Assembly (NCBI GenBank): GCA_964030785.1
Contig: OZ034967.1
Coordinates: 68,733,713-68,797,712 of the forward strand
From: Siderastrea siderea
Lineage: Eukaryota > Cnidaria > Anthozoa > Scleractinia > Rhizangiidae
Direction of reading: 5' to 3'
DNA: 64,000 nucleotides
Of this stretch, positions 48,906 through 61,600 are shown piece by piece. The notes under the pieces were generated by a model. The model had not been told where the DNA came from, ran no database searches, and saw only the letters and a list, made by a program, of their open reading frames with translations. The stretch's first letter is position 1; the number at the start of each line of letters is the position of its first letter. Made by a program: the position numbers and the translations under genes.

Positions 48906-49160
48906 TTAATGCCCTAGCGATGCTTCGTCCTCACACCTAATTTTGGGTATTTGAACAGGCGAAAAACCGCACTTTGGCCGCACTTTGGCCGCACTTTCAA
49001 TTTTTTGTGAATTTCTGAAAATTAAAACATTGCTCAAACTTTTAAATGTGATTTTGAGAACATTTTACCAAAGGGAGTCTTTAGGAAAAATATGAGGAAT
49101 TCGCCAAATGAGCCAATGAAGGAGCATTCTCGATCCTAACAGGCAGCCACTCCTAACAAT

Positions 49161-50243
49161 TACAAGTTTTACAGTGAAACAGGCTCGATCTATGCCATAA
49201 GAGCACTGGATAAGTTGATATACAAACAAGTTCGTCTTATGCCAAAAAAGCTCGTCTACCTTGGCAATTAGCACAAACCACCGGCTCATATTAAAGTTCG
49301 CATTGCCACTGCTATTTTACACACGATGGGGAGCGCAGAAAATATGACCCACACGAGGTCGAACTTTTCTTCATGTACATGTGTACTTTTTTTCCAAAAA
49401 AATTGGATGCACTGGTGCATCCAAGTGGTGGTTCAGGTGGTTCAAACAAACTGTGGTTTAAAGTGAACCTTAAGTATACTAGGAATGTTTTTGTTGCAGT
49501 TTTCCTCTTTAATTGTAATGTATTTATTTGTGTTAAGATTTTCCTGTTAACAAGACAACAACAGTGTCTATTTAAGAGCTAGCGACTGTTACCAATTTTC
49601 GATCTTTCAATGGCAAAGTTGAAAAATTTATGAACATTTTTTTTTCTGCTCATAAATAGGCTTTACGTAGAATAACAACCTAAGCTATATTGTTTCCCCG
49701 CCAGGTGCGTTTTAATCCTAAGAAAACTTTCTCAAAGAAAAAGAAATGGAAATTGGCCAAACTAAAATGAAATCCCGAAAAGGCGGTGCGCTAGTAGAAA
49801 TTAGCCTGTGCGCAGGCTAGTAAGATTAGTGTGTACAGAACATTACGTAATCAAAAACCAGGCTTTCACTTTAGAATTGTGCATGTTTTGTTATTTTGCT
49901 GTACCAGTCAAATAATTTTACAGTAAAGTAAGGTTAGCAAGGGTCCTTAGGGAAAAATCCATTTAATTTCTTGTTCTTGTTGTTGTAAAGAGAGATAAGA
50001 CAGGACTTACGGCAGCTAACAAAAAAAACTTTGAGTGATGACAAGCATTAAATGGCACAAATTGTAGCTAATATTAAAACCTCATGTCAATCACTCTCAA
50101 TATCTGCTAGTAAGAATAAAAGAGTTTCAAGACAAGATTATCTTTTCATATCTTTTTTCCAGACGCATTTTAGTCTTTTGCCTTTTTTGTCTAGTATTTC
50201 TTTATTTTCCAAAGTGACTCACTTCTGGCATAGTCTAAATGCG
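49161..50243. other. no supported gene
   Basis: Short frames only. A small palindromic motif, TTAGCCTGTGCGCAGGCTAG, lies at about 49802. Confidence 0.4.
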
Positions 50244-52020
50244 GGACTGGACTCTTGACTGGACTGAGCTCTGGACTCTGGACTCTGGACTCTGGACTCT
50301 GGACCCTGGACTCTGAGATAGATATATATGATATATGATCGAAACATCCTCGGTTCTTTTTTGGGAACTTTCGGCAATCATCGGCAAACTTCTGAATTCT
50401 TCGAAAAATCACCGAATCTTCATCTATTTTCTTTCATTTTGTTGAATGTACCATAAATAAAAAATCGCACGACCTTCTCGTGATGTTTTGAGAACTTTCA
50501 AAACATCACACCTACCCTAATTGTACTCAAGGCCTTGCGATTTCCTATAGTTATTTTTTGTGCCTTCCGAAATACAATCTGTAATAGAAATGTAATGAAA
50601 TCGTGCAAAAAAGACTAAGCTCGAGAGATCTCCTTATTAAAATTTGAATTGACGAAAAGAAAGGAAGAGAGGAAAATGCAATGAGGACGGAGTGTAGCAA
50701 TGAAAGAAAACAATGGGAGCCTATTCCCGAACTCCTACTAGGAGCCCTTTATACCAGCAGTATTCCCATGGCTCCGATTTCACTTACAACGCACGTGCTA
50801 TTTTATAGAAAAGAAAAATTACCAGGCATATGAAAAGTTATTTCTTTTATTTTTAGTGTCTGTGCAATTTTCTTTTAGAAAAAAAAAAACATATCTTAAG
50901 CTTTTAAAAGAATAAAAACCGACCCCAAAAGCAAAAAGCAGAGGAAAAAAACAAAGAGCAAATTTGTAAACAAGGGCTAATTCCCTTTGTAAAGTTGCAA
51001 ATTTTGTTGACATTTTGTTGACACGCGTGACTTTTTAGCTATCTTACGCATTTTAACGACTGTTTTCGTTTCCATTTTATTATTTATCATCATCATTTTC
51101 ATTCGCAATATTTATTTTTATTTGTTTAATTCAATTTTTTAAGCAACTTATCTAGCTAATCTCCAGTGAAATTTACCTAGAAATTGCCTTAATTTACCCG
51201 AGGGTCCGCACAAAGTATCCTTGTCAGGAGAGAGGTCTCGGTACCCAGTAGTTCAAGATAGCATTCCCCAAGGGGAACGAGTTCATGTTCGAGATAGCTA
51301 CGGTCATGGCTCGAGAAAGCCTATTGAACTTTAAATAAAACTTGACATAACCTCGTACACTAATTTTTACATGCTTTCCTTAATTATCATCATCATCGTC
51401 ATCGAGAAAGTAACGGTCATGGAAAACTAACAAACACCGAGAGAAACGATTTCATTAGCTTACTGTGTAGCTCTTTCGCAATGTGCTGTCTATGTGATGC
51501 TTGTAAATGGGATGAGGACCACTCGGAATAACTACCAAAAAGGGAGTAAATGCTGGTTGCATCAACTTCACACAGTTAGCGGTACAGTGGAAATATACTT
51601 TGGCTAATTGGCCTCACTTTTGCGCCCCATTTTGCCAATACTGTCTCCGTATGGCAGTAATAATAACCAAGTCATTTGGCATTTCTATTACAGATCGTAT
51701 CTTGGAAGGCAGAAACAGTAAGTACCGGTAATTGCACGGCCTCGAGTACAATTAAGGTAGGAGTGATGTTTTGAGAGTTCTCAAAACATCACGAGCAGGT
51801 CGTGCGATTTTTCGTTTATAGTACATTCAACAAAATGAAGGAAAACAGATGAAGATTAGGTGATTTTCCGAAGAATTCCGATGTTTGATGACGAATGCCG
51901 AAGGTTCCCGAAAAAGAGCCGAAGATGTTTCGATCATATATCAAATATATCCCAGAGTCCAGGGTCCAGAGTCCAGAGTCCAGAGTCCATTCCAGTCCAG
52001 AGTCCAGTCCATGTTTTAGA
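50244..52020. repeat. inverted-repeat element with GGACTCT heptamer ends
   Basis: Arms of about 280-300 bp (50244-50540 and 51741-52020) are inverted copies. The outer part of each is a GGACTCT/AGAGTCC minisatellite. The inner edge of each holds a hairpin: 51762-51791 is GTGATGTTTTGAGA, two bases, and its exact complement. The 1.2-kb interior (50541-51740) is AT-rich with no recognised gene. Probably a foldback DNA element; TSD not identified. Confidence 0.65.
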
Positions 52021-52673
52021 CTGTGCCGTCAATATAACCACGTATTGACATCTCAAAAGCGATCCAGTGATTGGTTGAAAATTTAGCGCCGTTTTTGTTG
52101 GGCTCCTTCCATTCAAAACAGAAATTCAAAGTTTCGTGTCAAAAAGCGGCCAGAAATGTTAAATAATTTGCCGTTTGAAAGATAAAGGAAAGCGATGTTC
52201 AACTTTAAAGTCCATGTTATCGAAAAGACAAGCTTAGACGAGAATTAAAAGGTGTTTTTATTTGTTTTTAACCGCTTGTTTTTGTCGAGGTGTTGATGTG
52301 CGCGTTAATCACACTATCATGTTTTTGAAAACGTTTTGAACGAAAAGGCCGTCGAGTTTGCGTTACTTCACCTATTTTGTCGACTTCTGTAAGAACCGAT
52401 TTTTGGTGAGAAAAATCCATATTTTAATCATTTTTCTGGAAGACAAAGATTTGAAAGCGCGCGACTCCACCCAATACGGAATATATTTTCTTCCAACTAG
52501 CCGTCAATATAATGCAGAATTGCCGTCTCAAAATCGCAATTAGTTTATAATATTTTCATTTGGTTATCTTACCTTCAGGTTAGAATTGTTCAACCAATTT
52601 TCCTTCAGGAATTGACGACGTTTTGTTCCTTTTTCCTCTATTCCCGTTTTCAGGTTGGAGCACCTACAGGATT

Positions 52674-55600
52674 ATGAAAAAAGAGTCGACCCATATTCTC
52701 TTGGCCCTCACTGTTTCTCTCGTGTTTACAAGCACCACAGGTAATTAGAATAAGACCGGTACCTACGTAAAATAATATTCTGGGCGGTAAACGCTACAGA
52801 TTTAATTTATCAAAAAATGGACCTTGCGTGTCCAGATATGTTCAACACATCCTCAAGTTTATAACCTCGAGAGGCAGGACTGGTGCGTTGGTAAAGCGCC
52901 TCACTTGTCCCGGACTCGTTGTCATATGAAAGTGCCACAATTTCGGCAGCCATCAGATTGTTAGGGCCTTCCTCCGAAACATTCATTCATTCATTCATTC
53001 ATTCATTCATTCATTCATTCATTCATTCATTCATTCATTCATTCATTCATTCATTCATTCATTCATTCATTCATTCGTTCATTCGTTCATTCGTTCATTC
53101 GTTCATTCGTTCATTCGTTCATTCGTTCATTCGTTCATTCGTTCATTCGTTCATTCGTTCATTCGTTCATTCGTTCATTCGTTCATTCGCTCCTTCGTTC
53201 GTTCCTTCGTTCGTTCCGTTTGGGAGTCCTAGAATGAACTAACGTGCAGTGAAAAAATAGCAGATTCGTAAAACGAATGAAAAGCTTGAATGAAAACAGT
53301 TTAGTTTAGAAAAGGTCGGCAGCGCCTACGAAGCTAAAAGCGTTTACATTTTCAGCTTTTCAGCCTGTACTGTAACAGGTAAGTAAAAACATCTAAAAAC
53401 AAAAGGCTAAAACAAATTTCCAAATTAACTTGTAGAGACTGTGAAAACTACCGGTAAACATGGTTGTATTGAATTTCTAACTGCTTCCTAATCCTGCTGC
53501 AAATCTTCTCGCAAAGTGGTTTATCATTGACAGGTTTACATTTGTTCACCGCTTCAGTCATTTACTCCCACAGGAACAAACCAGTATTATTGACCTTAAA
53601 GAGCCAGTGTCACCCAAAGTGCTTTGCCCCCCGAGGTACAATTTTCATAGATGAAAAGTCCGCCATTTTCTTGATTGTTGTGAAGTCTCATTTGTATCTT
53701 CTTCCATCGCTGCCGTTAGCGATCCGAAAGCACCAGTGTGAATTTTGACTTGACATTTAAGTGCCGTCGCATCGATTTCGTTGCATATTTCCGAATTCTG
53801 AAGTGTTTTGGCGGTGGAGAAGGAGATCTTTAAATTGGATGCTTCGTAGGGTTCAGGAAAGCTGAGGCGAAGGCCGAGTCTTCCGCGCTCTGCCAAAGTT
53901 GTACGGCTGAAGGAGTCCGTCTATCAGTAGCGGAGAGAGAGAAAAACAACTGTGGGTTTCAGGAACAGTACAGACACTGCGTTCGCCGAAATAGTGCTAC
54001 GTTCATTGCCGGATGAAAACAGAATGAACGTTAATTTACATCGTGGTCACAAAATAACAGTAGCTACGGGCCTGCTCCAAAATAATGCTTATGGTCACGA
54101 GCTTGTGGTGTTTTGCTTAATTATTCTTTGTGTTCACTCTCTGTTTATGTTTTATGTTTACAAAAAGTGTAAGTAACTATTCTAGTTTTGCGATCGATGC
54201 GATCGATCGCGCGATCAATCGATCGGACTGTAATATATTCATGTACACGCATTAACTGCGAAGTCAGATCTTGAGTACTTTACTCCAGTGACATCTAGCG
54301 ATGAAGACGTCAATATTCTTCTTGTTTTATTTTTATATCGAGTGGAAGTGGCTGCTCTGGTTTTACGTACATCGAGATCGATCGATCGATCAATCGATCT
54401 GTTGTTATAATAGCTCCATACGCGTTGACTACAAATTCAGATCTTGAGTTGTTTTTTTCAGTAACATCTAGCGATGACGATATTTCTATTTTTAGAGGTT
54501 ACTATTGTACATATCAGCTCGCTGAAAGGCCAGTTTGCAAGGTATAATTTGCGAAAAGTCCGGCAAACGCGCCAGTCAAACGCAAAAGGCTTTTTCAAAA
54601 CAAAAACACAAGCGCGTAAAGCGCTTTGGGTGACACTGGCTCTTTAAGTACCTTTATTCCTCAGCGAAGAGGAGCGGAGATCCATGGAAATAACTTTGCG
54701 AAAGTCCGCCTTCTCTCAGACGTTTGTAATGCCACACAAATGGGAGTTTTTAATCTTGTGGCTGCCCCCGAACGTCGCACTTGTGGCATCCGAGGGAGTT
54801 TCGAAAATAATAAGACCGTTGTCAGTCCGGCACAGTTATCAAATTTGATAACGTCGTGACGTCACAACATGGCGTCAATTTAGGACTCGGCGAATTTTCG
54901 GAGAGGGTTCCCTCTCTTCGCCAATTTTTCGGTTGTGTTCGCGCTATTTACCCAGAGCTCCAGGTGGTAAACGTAAGAGAACAATGAACTTCAAGCTTGT
55001 AGGAAGATGGCGGCAGTTGACTGACTACTTACCGAGATATTCCATCAGAATTTGAAGAATCAGTTTAGGATGTCATCAGTTTTTGGCCAGTTCTGGATTT
55101 TTCTGGCCCACGAAAAAAAAGCATCGTTGTCTTCGATCTGTTTTCTTTTGATTCAACGCTGATTTATTGGAGTGCACGAAGGATTTAAAAAGTGCAATAG
55201 GGTATTTTGATTTGCGCTCTGGTTCCGCTGCTGACGGCCATTTTTAATTGGATGTGGCCTTAGGAAATGAGTTGCGTCGAAGGCCAAGGTTATGGATCTT
55301 CGCAGGGTAAAAAACATCCAATTTATGTCGATTTTGTGTTGAGAAAGTAGAGACCAAAACTGTGCAAGCAATGTGATAATATTTGCTCCGGAAATGCCCC
55401 AGTAGTGAATCAGGAGTGAATGTTACACAGATAGAACGCGGTGAATAGGAAGACTTAAAGAACGTTTCTTCGCCTTTATAAGGATGATTTGCCCTAAGAT
55501 GTAGAAAGCCTTTCTTTCTCGATATGCAACTAAATAGTAACGGATGAAACGAGTCACGGTTTATTGTTGCTACTCGAGTCATCGCTTCTTGTGAATTCTC

Positions 55601-58600
55601 AATAGTAGAGTCCCTTTGTGGTCTTGTCACATACATTTATTTACGCTCCAAATATTTCTTCATTCATGCAGATTGCCGAAGGAAGTGAGTCGTGCCAACC
55701 ACTTAATGTTTCGTCTTGTTCAATGCTATTAGTATTTATTGAATGGCCTTTGACAGGTTTTGGTGTCTTCCTACTGAGGTGTTACAAATAAAATAAAATT
55801 CAGATAAAGACCATCGAGGTTGTCCTGGTGTACCAGTACACTGCGAGTAGTAATACACCAAAAAAGTTCACCAACTACACGAAAGCAAAATCTCACAAAA
55901 ATAGAGAATGAAATGTTGAATCCCTTGTGTTAGGATACGCTTGTAGCGCAAATGACAGCGCCGCACTCAACAACTTAACCGGAAAACATGTAAACACTTA
56001 CTCAGATCGACCAAGATTGGTACGTATTTGTCTGCAGGCAAGATGAAATCTTTTCGTTTATACAATTTGCTGAGCAAGTCCGCGACTAAAATCGAATGAT
56101 AACTTACGAGCCGTATTTTCTTGAACTGGCGGCCATATTAAAAAAATAACATTTTTGCTAACAAAACAGGTCACATGATCTTCAAACTGTGGGTTGATTG
56201 GCTAATGGTTTGTTTTGGACGCGTTATCAAATTTGATAACTGTGCCGGACTGGTTGTTCTTCGCAAGATTACTTTATTCTTGAGATAACAACTTAGTTCT
56301 TCTTACATGTATGGATAACCGAAGGATTACTCGAATGAAAAAACTAAACGGATCACACTCGTGATCAAGACAAACATGGCGGCCGCGACTCGAGCAGAGC
56401 ATGAACGGTTACCAAGCAGAGCATGAGTGGTCACCAAGCAAATTAGTGACTTCCGCTGACCTTACTGTTTTACTTACTACTGTACCGCAGTGGTAACAAA
56501 TCTTCTCGGATCGCGGGTCGAGAGTATGAAAAGAGTGTCCCGCGGGAAGCGGGTCGCGGGTAAATTGTCGCGGGTCCAGAAAATTGTCGCAGGTTCAAAA
56601 ATAAAACTTTTATCGTAAAATTGAAAAAAAATCGTAAAAATTGAACTTTTGTTATTTTAACCGGATAGCAAATTTTAACATTATTTTACCTAATAAATTT
56701 CAAATTGTAATTGCTTAAATTTTGTAAACGTTCATTTTTTCATCACGAAAAAACGTATCAATCCCAAGATTTAATTGTCAGTCAACAGAATTACAAATTG
56801 GCAAACCGTTATCTTTGAAAGCTGCTATGGTGACGTCAGTAAATGAAAAGTCAGCTCTGATTGTATCCGGTGGTTTTAAATTGGTCCAGTGTGGTGTCTT
56901 TTTTATGCATTGTTGTTTCGGACAAAAATAAAACATTGTTTCTCTAACGAAATTCTGTTCATAAGGGACATAAAGCCCTTTAACGGTGACCGTAACTTCA
57001 TCGTCATTTTGTATTTTTCTACAAGCCCGGCATCTTGGTGCTTGTCCTCTTTTCTTCTTCGTTTTTTCTAGAGTCCACACTTGTTGGTTTTTGCTTTGAG
57101 GGTCAGTTGAAAGGAGGTCCTGGATTATTTCACTTCTAGTTTTTCCGCTTTGAATTTCAGCTAATAATTTGCTCAGCGTGGCATCCTTGCTCGTTTCGTT
57201 TTCATTACTGAAAGAGTGACAGCTTGCAGATCTGACATATTTGAAGTGTAAACAAACCGTACGTAATCTTCGCAAACAAAACCACTGTCAGAGCGATCAC
57301 CACGCTTCGAAGGTAAACGCGACAGCAAGTCTGCTGTGTTAGCATTTCCCGAAATGTGCGCAATTCGAAAATCATATTGATGCAATCTCTATGCCAAGCG
57401 TTGAATCCTCGGCGGTAAAACCTTGCTCGAATGCGGATCGAACATGCTTGAGAGCGGCTTGTTATCGGTCAATAAAGTGAACTTTACACCAAACAAATAA
57501 TTGTGCAAGCGTTCCACAGCCCAAACGCAACCTAGCGCTTCGCGTTCAATCTGAGAGTACCTCCGTTCCGTTGGCGAAAGCGATCGACTTGTATATGCCA
57601 TAGGTTTGCGCTGACCAGTGCCTTGGTCTTGTAGTAAAATGGCACCTAAGCCAACAGGACTGGCATCAGTGACCACAAACGTAGGAGCATCTAAATGGAA
57701 GCACGCCAAGACTGGTTCGCGCGACAGTGATTCCTTTAAGGCTTCGAATGCCTCAGTCTGCTCCTCTCCCCAGAAGCATTTCAGTTCCTTTCGCGTAAGC
57801 TTTCTGAGAGGCTCAACAATATTAGCATAATCTGGAATAAACTTCACAACGTAACCACACGTCCCGAGAAAAGATCGAAGGTCGGACACGTTTTCCGGCG
57901 GAGGCGTTGCTTTGATGGCTTCCGTTTTCGTCGGGTCGGGCTCGATTCCATTTGCGGACACCACGTGGCCTAAAATCAAAATTTGTCGAACGCCGAACTC
58001 ACACTTACCTTTGTTGAGTTTGAGGTTGAATTGGCGACATCGCTCAAAAACTTGCCGGAGGCGTTTCGCAAGTTCTTCCATGGTCGGAGCGTGAACAACT
58101 ACGTCGTCAATCGAAATTCGCACACCTTCGACGCCAAACAAAATATTTTCCATCATTTTTTGAAAGGCTTCGCTCGCATCACTTAGTCCGAAGGGAGTGC
58201 ACTTGAAACGGTAACAACCTCGAGGAGTGATGGACGTAGTAATATACCGCGACTCCTCAGCTAACAGGAGCTGAAAAAACCACTCTTTGCTTCGATCTTC
58301 GCAAAATACTTAGAGCGGCGCAAAGCATGTAATGTATCGTCAACTTTTGGTAAAACATAGCATTGTTATTCGTTCTAATACTAGCATTAAAATATCCTTA
58401 TATTGCTATGGTTCTTGTTGCCCATACGCTGAAAAGCGTTTTTCTGTTGGATACAGTTCAAAGTTCTTAAACTGAGTTCGGTACAATGGTGAAGATATTA
58501 TATTGTACTTACAGCCTGTGTCCACGTTCATTTTGGTCCTTTAGCCATTTAGTTTGACTGTAATTGAGCTGTTGGCGTTGTTGAATGACAGTACTGGCTC

Positions 58601-61600
58601 GTTCTCATCATCACCAGAGCTTTCGTCAAGCCAAGTTCTTCTGCGAACCTTGTTAGGGCGCTTCATTGGAGGCCTCTGTCTTTGCCGGTTCTGGTTGGAA
58701 TTGGAACCTGCTCCTTTCGGTTTGGAACTGGTGGAACGACAAACTTTCTGCAGATGTCCTATTTTCTTGCAGCCGTTGTATCTGTTCGCGCTGTGACCAT
58801 CTTTCCCGCCGCACCTGTAGTAGACGTACGCGGTTTTTGCTGGTTCTTTCTGCTTGTCGTGAACGCGGTCAATTTGGATAGGGTTTTGCTTTGTTCCGCT
58901 TGATATCAAGAGCGAGTCTTGAGTCGCATTCTCCTCACTTCTTGCAAACTTGACCGTTCTGGCCAGGTCGAGAGTCTCCTGTTGCAGCAACTTTTGTCGC
59001 AGGGTCTTGGAGGCGCACTTTTCGACAATTTGGTCACGGATCATCTCCTCCTCCAATGTCCCAAAGTCGCAGGATTTCGCAAGTTCTCTGAGGCTCGTCA
59101 GGTATGTATCATTGGGCTCGTCTGCCCTCTGTCCTCGAGACCGGAATTTGTAGCGTTCTGCTACAACGTTTCGCTTTGGCGCGAAGTAGCCGTCAAGGGC
59201 GGTTTTCACTTCCTCGTAGGACTTGTGTTCGCCTGCGTATTGAAAATGCGCTGTACCGCCGGGCTAAGGCAATGCAGCAGTGTAGCTCTCTGGATCTCGT
59301 CCACTTTCGTGAAGAGACCTAACGCGATCGAGTAGATTTCCAACGCACTGACCCAATGCTTCCACTCACTGTAAAGGTCTGAAGCATCCGCGTTGAACGG
59401 TGTGGGCGCTGGCAAAGAACGCTCCATTTCTGCTTCGTGTATTTCAGCCGGTTCTGGCTCGTCTGGTTCTGATTCTTCTAAATGTTGGTCGTCAGCTGAC
59501 TGTTCGGTATTCGGTTTCTTGTGCGCTTTCTGCACGTTGGATTTCTTCCTCCTCGTCGCCAGTGTGTTGTGTAGTCATTAATTACTGACACAGAGAAGTA
59601 CTCCTTTCATGTCACATTTCCAATTTGATCTTTATTCACGATAACCATTCTGTATATCTAGCACAATTCTACTTTCACATAGGACTAGTATTTTTGCATC
59701 ATGCAGTAGTTTCACAATGTTTCACAATATCAGTAGAGTAACAAGTGATCATAACGATGTTGCTAAGGTAATCAATACACTACAGATATCAAGTGATTTT
59801 TTGCAACGAAAGCAAACTATAATAAGTTTTTCAGTGATTTTTGCATGATACAACAACAGAACTTGGAAACGTTCAAGTTGTAGTCCATTTCCATCCTGGC
59901 CATACATGCTTGGTCAAAGGCACTCGTTCACAGTTTCACTGCATTAGTGTAGTGCCGTTAAACCCATCTGGACCATAATTTTAATGTACTTGTTATTAAG
60001 AACAACTGACAACGTCATTTCAGCATATTTACCCGCGGCATGTTATTTCACCTGCGACATATTACCCGAGACAGTTTATCTGCGGCTTTTACCTGCGACA
60101 TTTACCAGAGACAGGCGAACTCGCGACCCGTGAAAATTAGATTTTCCCGCGCCAAATGCGCCTATTTTTTTACTCTTTGTTGTTCAGCGTCCAGGATATA
60201 GTTAATCAAGTGGGGGGATTAATCGAGAAAATAGCGGTTTCCATGCTTATCAATCATCGTCTTTTTCTACGTTTTATTTTCTTTAGCTAGAGCTTTAATA
60301 GGATGTGGATCAGTGGTAAACAATACACTGGCAAGCCCTGGATATCCGAATAACTACCCGAGCAACATGGACTGTAATTATTCAGTTCCTATTGCACACG
60401 GCAAGGCGATAAAAATTTATTTTCACGATTTGGTACTGGAGGATGCTCCATTTTGTTTGTAAGTTAAGACATAGTAGATAAGAAAAATAGTTTATTTTGT
60501 ATGTGAGGAAATAAGGCAAAATAAGCAAACAAACAAACATTTATGTCACAACTGACAGACGACCAGAAACACCGTCGACCAAACAGGACAACAACCAGAG
60601 ACTTATAAAATGTACTGACGACTCACAATTCAGTTGACACTGATGACTGATGACTTGTCGAAACGTCAGTCAATATCACCACAAACAGTCTTTCCCTGGA
60701 CTACAACTGGCACCCGGACGAACATACTTCACCGACTTATGAAAAAACATTTTATTTATGATAAGTACCCCAAAAAATAATGTTTTCTTTGCAGCTATGA
60801 CTATTTGAAGATTACAAATGAAAACGGCCAGGAATTTGGAAAATATTGTGGTGAGAAAACCGGAGAGTCAGTTGTTGTAACTGGATTCTACGCAGTGTTA
60901 ACATTCCATTCAGATGTCATTGAACAAGAAAGAGGATTCATGCTAAATATAACTGCCGCTCCACCTGGTTAGTAGTACAGTCAGATACAGGTTTACAGTT
61001 CTGGGCAAACATCTCCCAAAAATGACCCAAATTCCAGTTGCTAAATCAATGGAAAAATTTATTTAGCTTACGATTCCATGAATGGCCGACCTAATATTAC
61101 AGAAAACGCTTCATCTCATACTGTTTAGCTCAAACTACTGTAAAAATTGCTTACGTTAACTTGAAAACACCAAACAACGGCAATATACCAACTGAATACT
61201 TTTCTTACACGGTAAAAATGTCAGTTACAAAAAAGGAATATTTCTGTGATCAGGACATATGCTGTATTCAAAACCCTCTCAGCTCTTTTTTTACACCTTA
61301 CCTGGTAAAAAAATGATCTTATCCCGCCTTTTAACTCTGCTTATGGAATTGAGTGCCTAATGACGTTATCTTGTAATCATGGGTTCTTACAGTTAAGCTA
61401 CTAGTGCTGCATTAACCGATGTGACTGGTTTGTTTGACAGTGCAACCCGAAGTAAGGATACCGGCTTTTAATGTGTCCGCATCACCAGGCTACACTCTTT
61501 CATGTTCAGCCACTGGAACTCCTCCTGTATACACAGCACTGATAAGGAACGCTACAGTACTGGTGAATACGACAAACAGTGCAAGAGTCCAAGTGTACGA

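Larger units (their letters stand above)
45300..49160 (-). repeat. right arm of giant imperfect inverted repeat
   Basis: Inverse counterpart of 38385-43990. Arm-specific sequence here: about 47020-47690 (no partner; AGGAGCAAATTTGCTCCT and GTTCGATT-rich repeats), about 47705-47985 (insert absent from the left arm near 39225), and the 398-bp TTAA element at 48508-48905. Confidence 0.85.

Noticed and set aside
50191..52116. Ser-Pro-Glu (SPESRVQ) frames
   Set aside because: Translation of the GGACTCT heptamer array on either strand; no splice or start context.
52980..53190. CRISPR-like array
   Set aside because: A 4-bp microsatellite with no spacers, in eukaryotic DNA.
52919..53242. 107-codon FIHS-repeat open frame
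   Set aside because: It is the ATTC/GTTC microsatellite read as codons.
53364..53378. 15-bp microexon (CCTGTACTGTAACAG) of the CUB-Ig gene
   Set aside because: Splice context and phase fit, but 15 bp is too little evidence.
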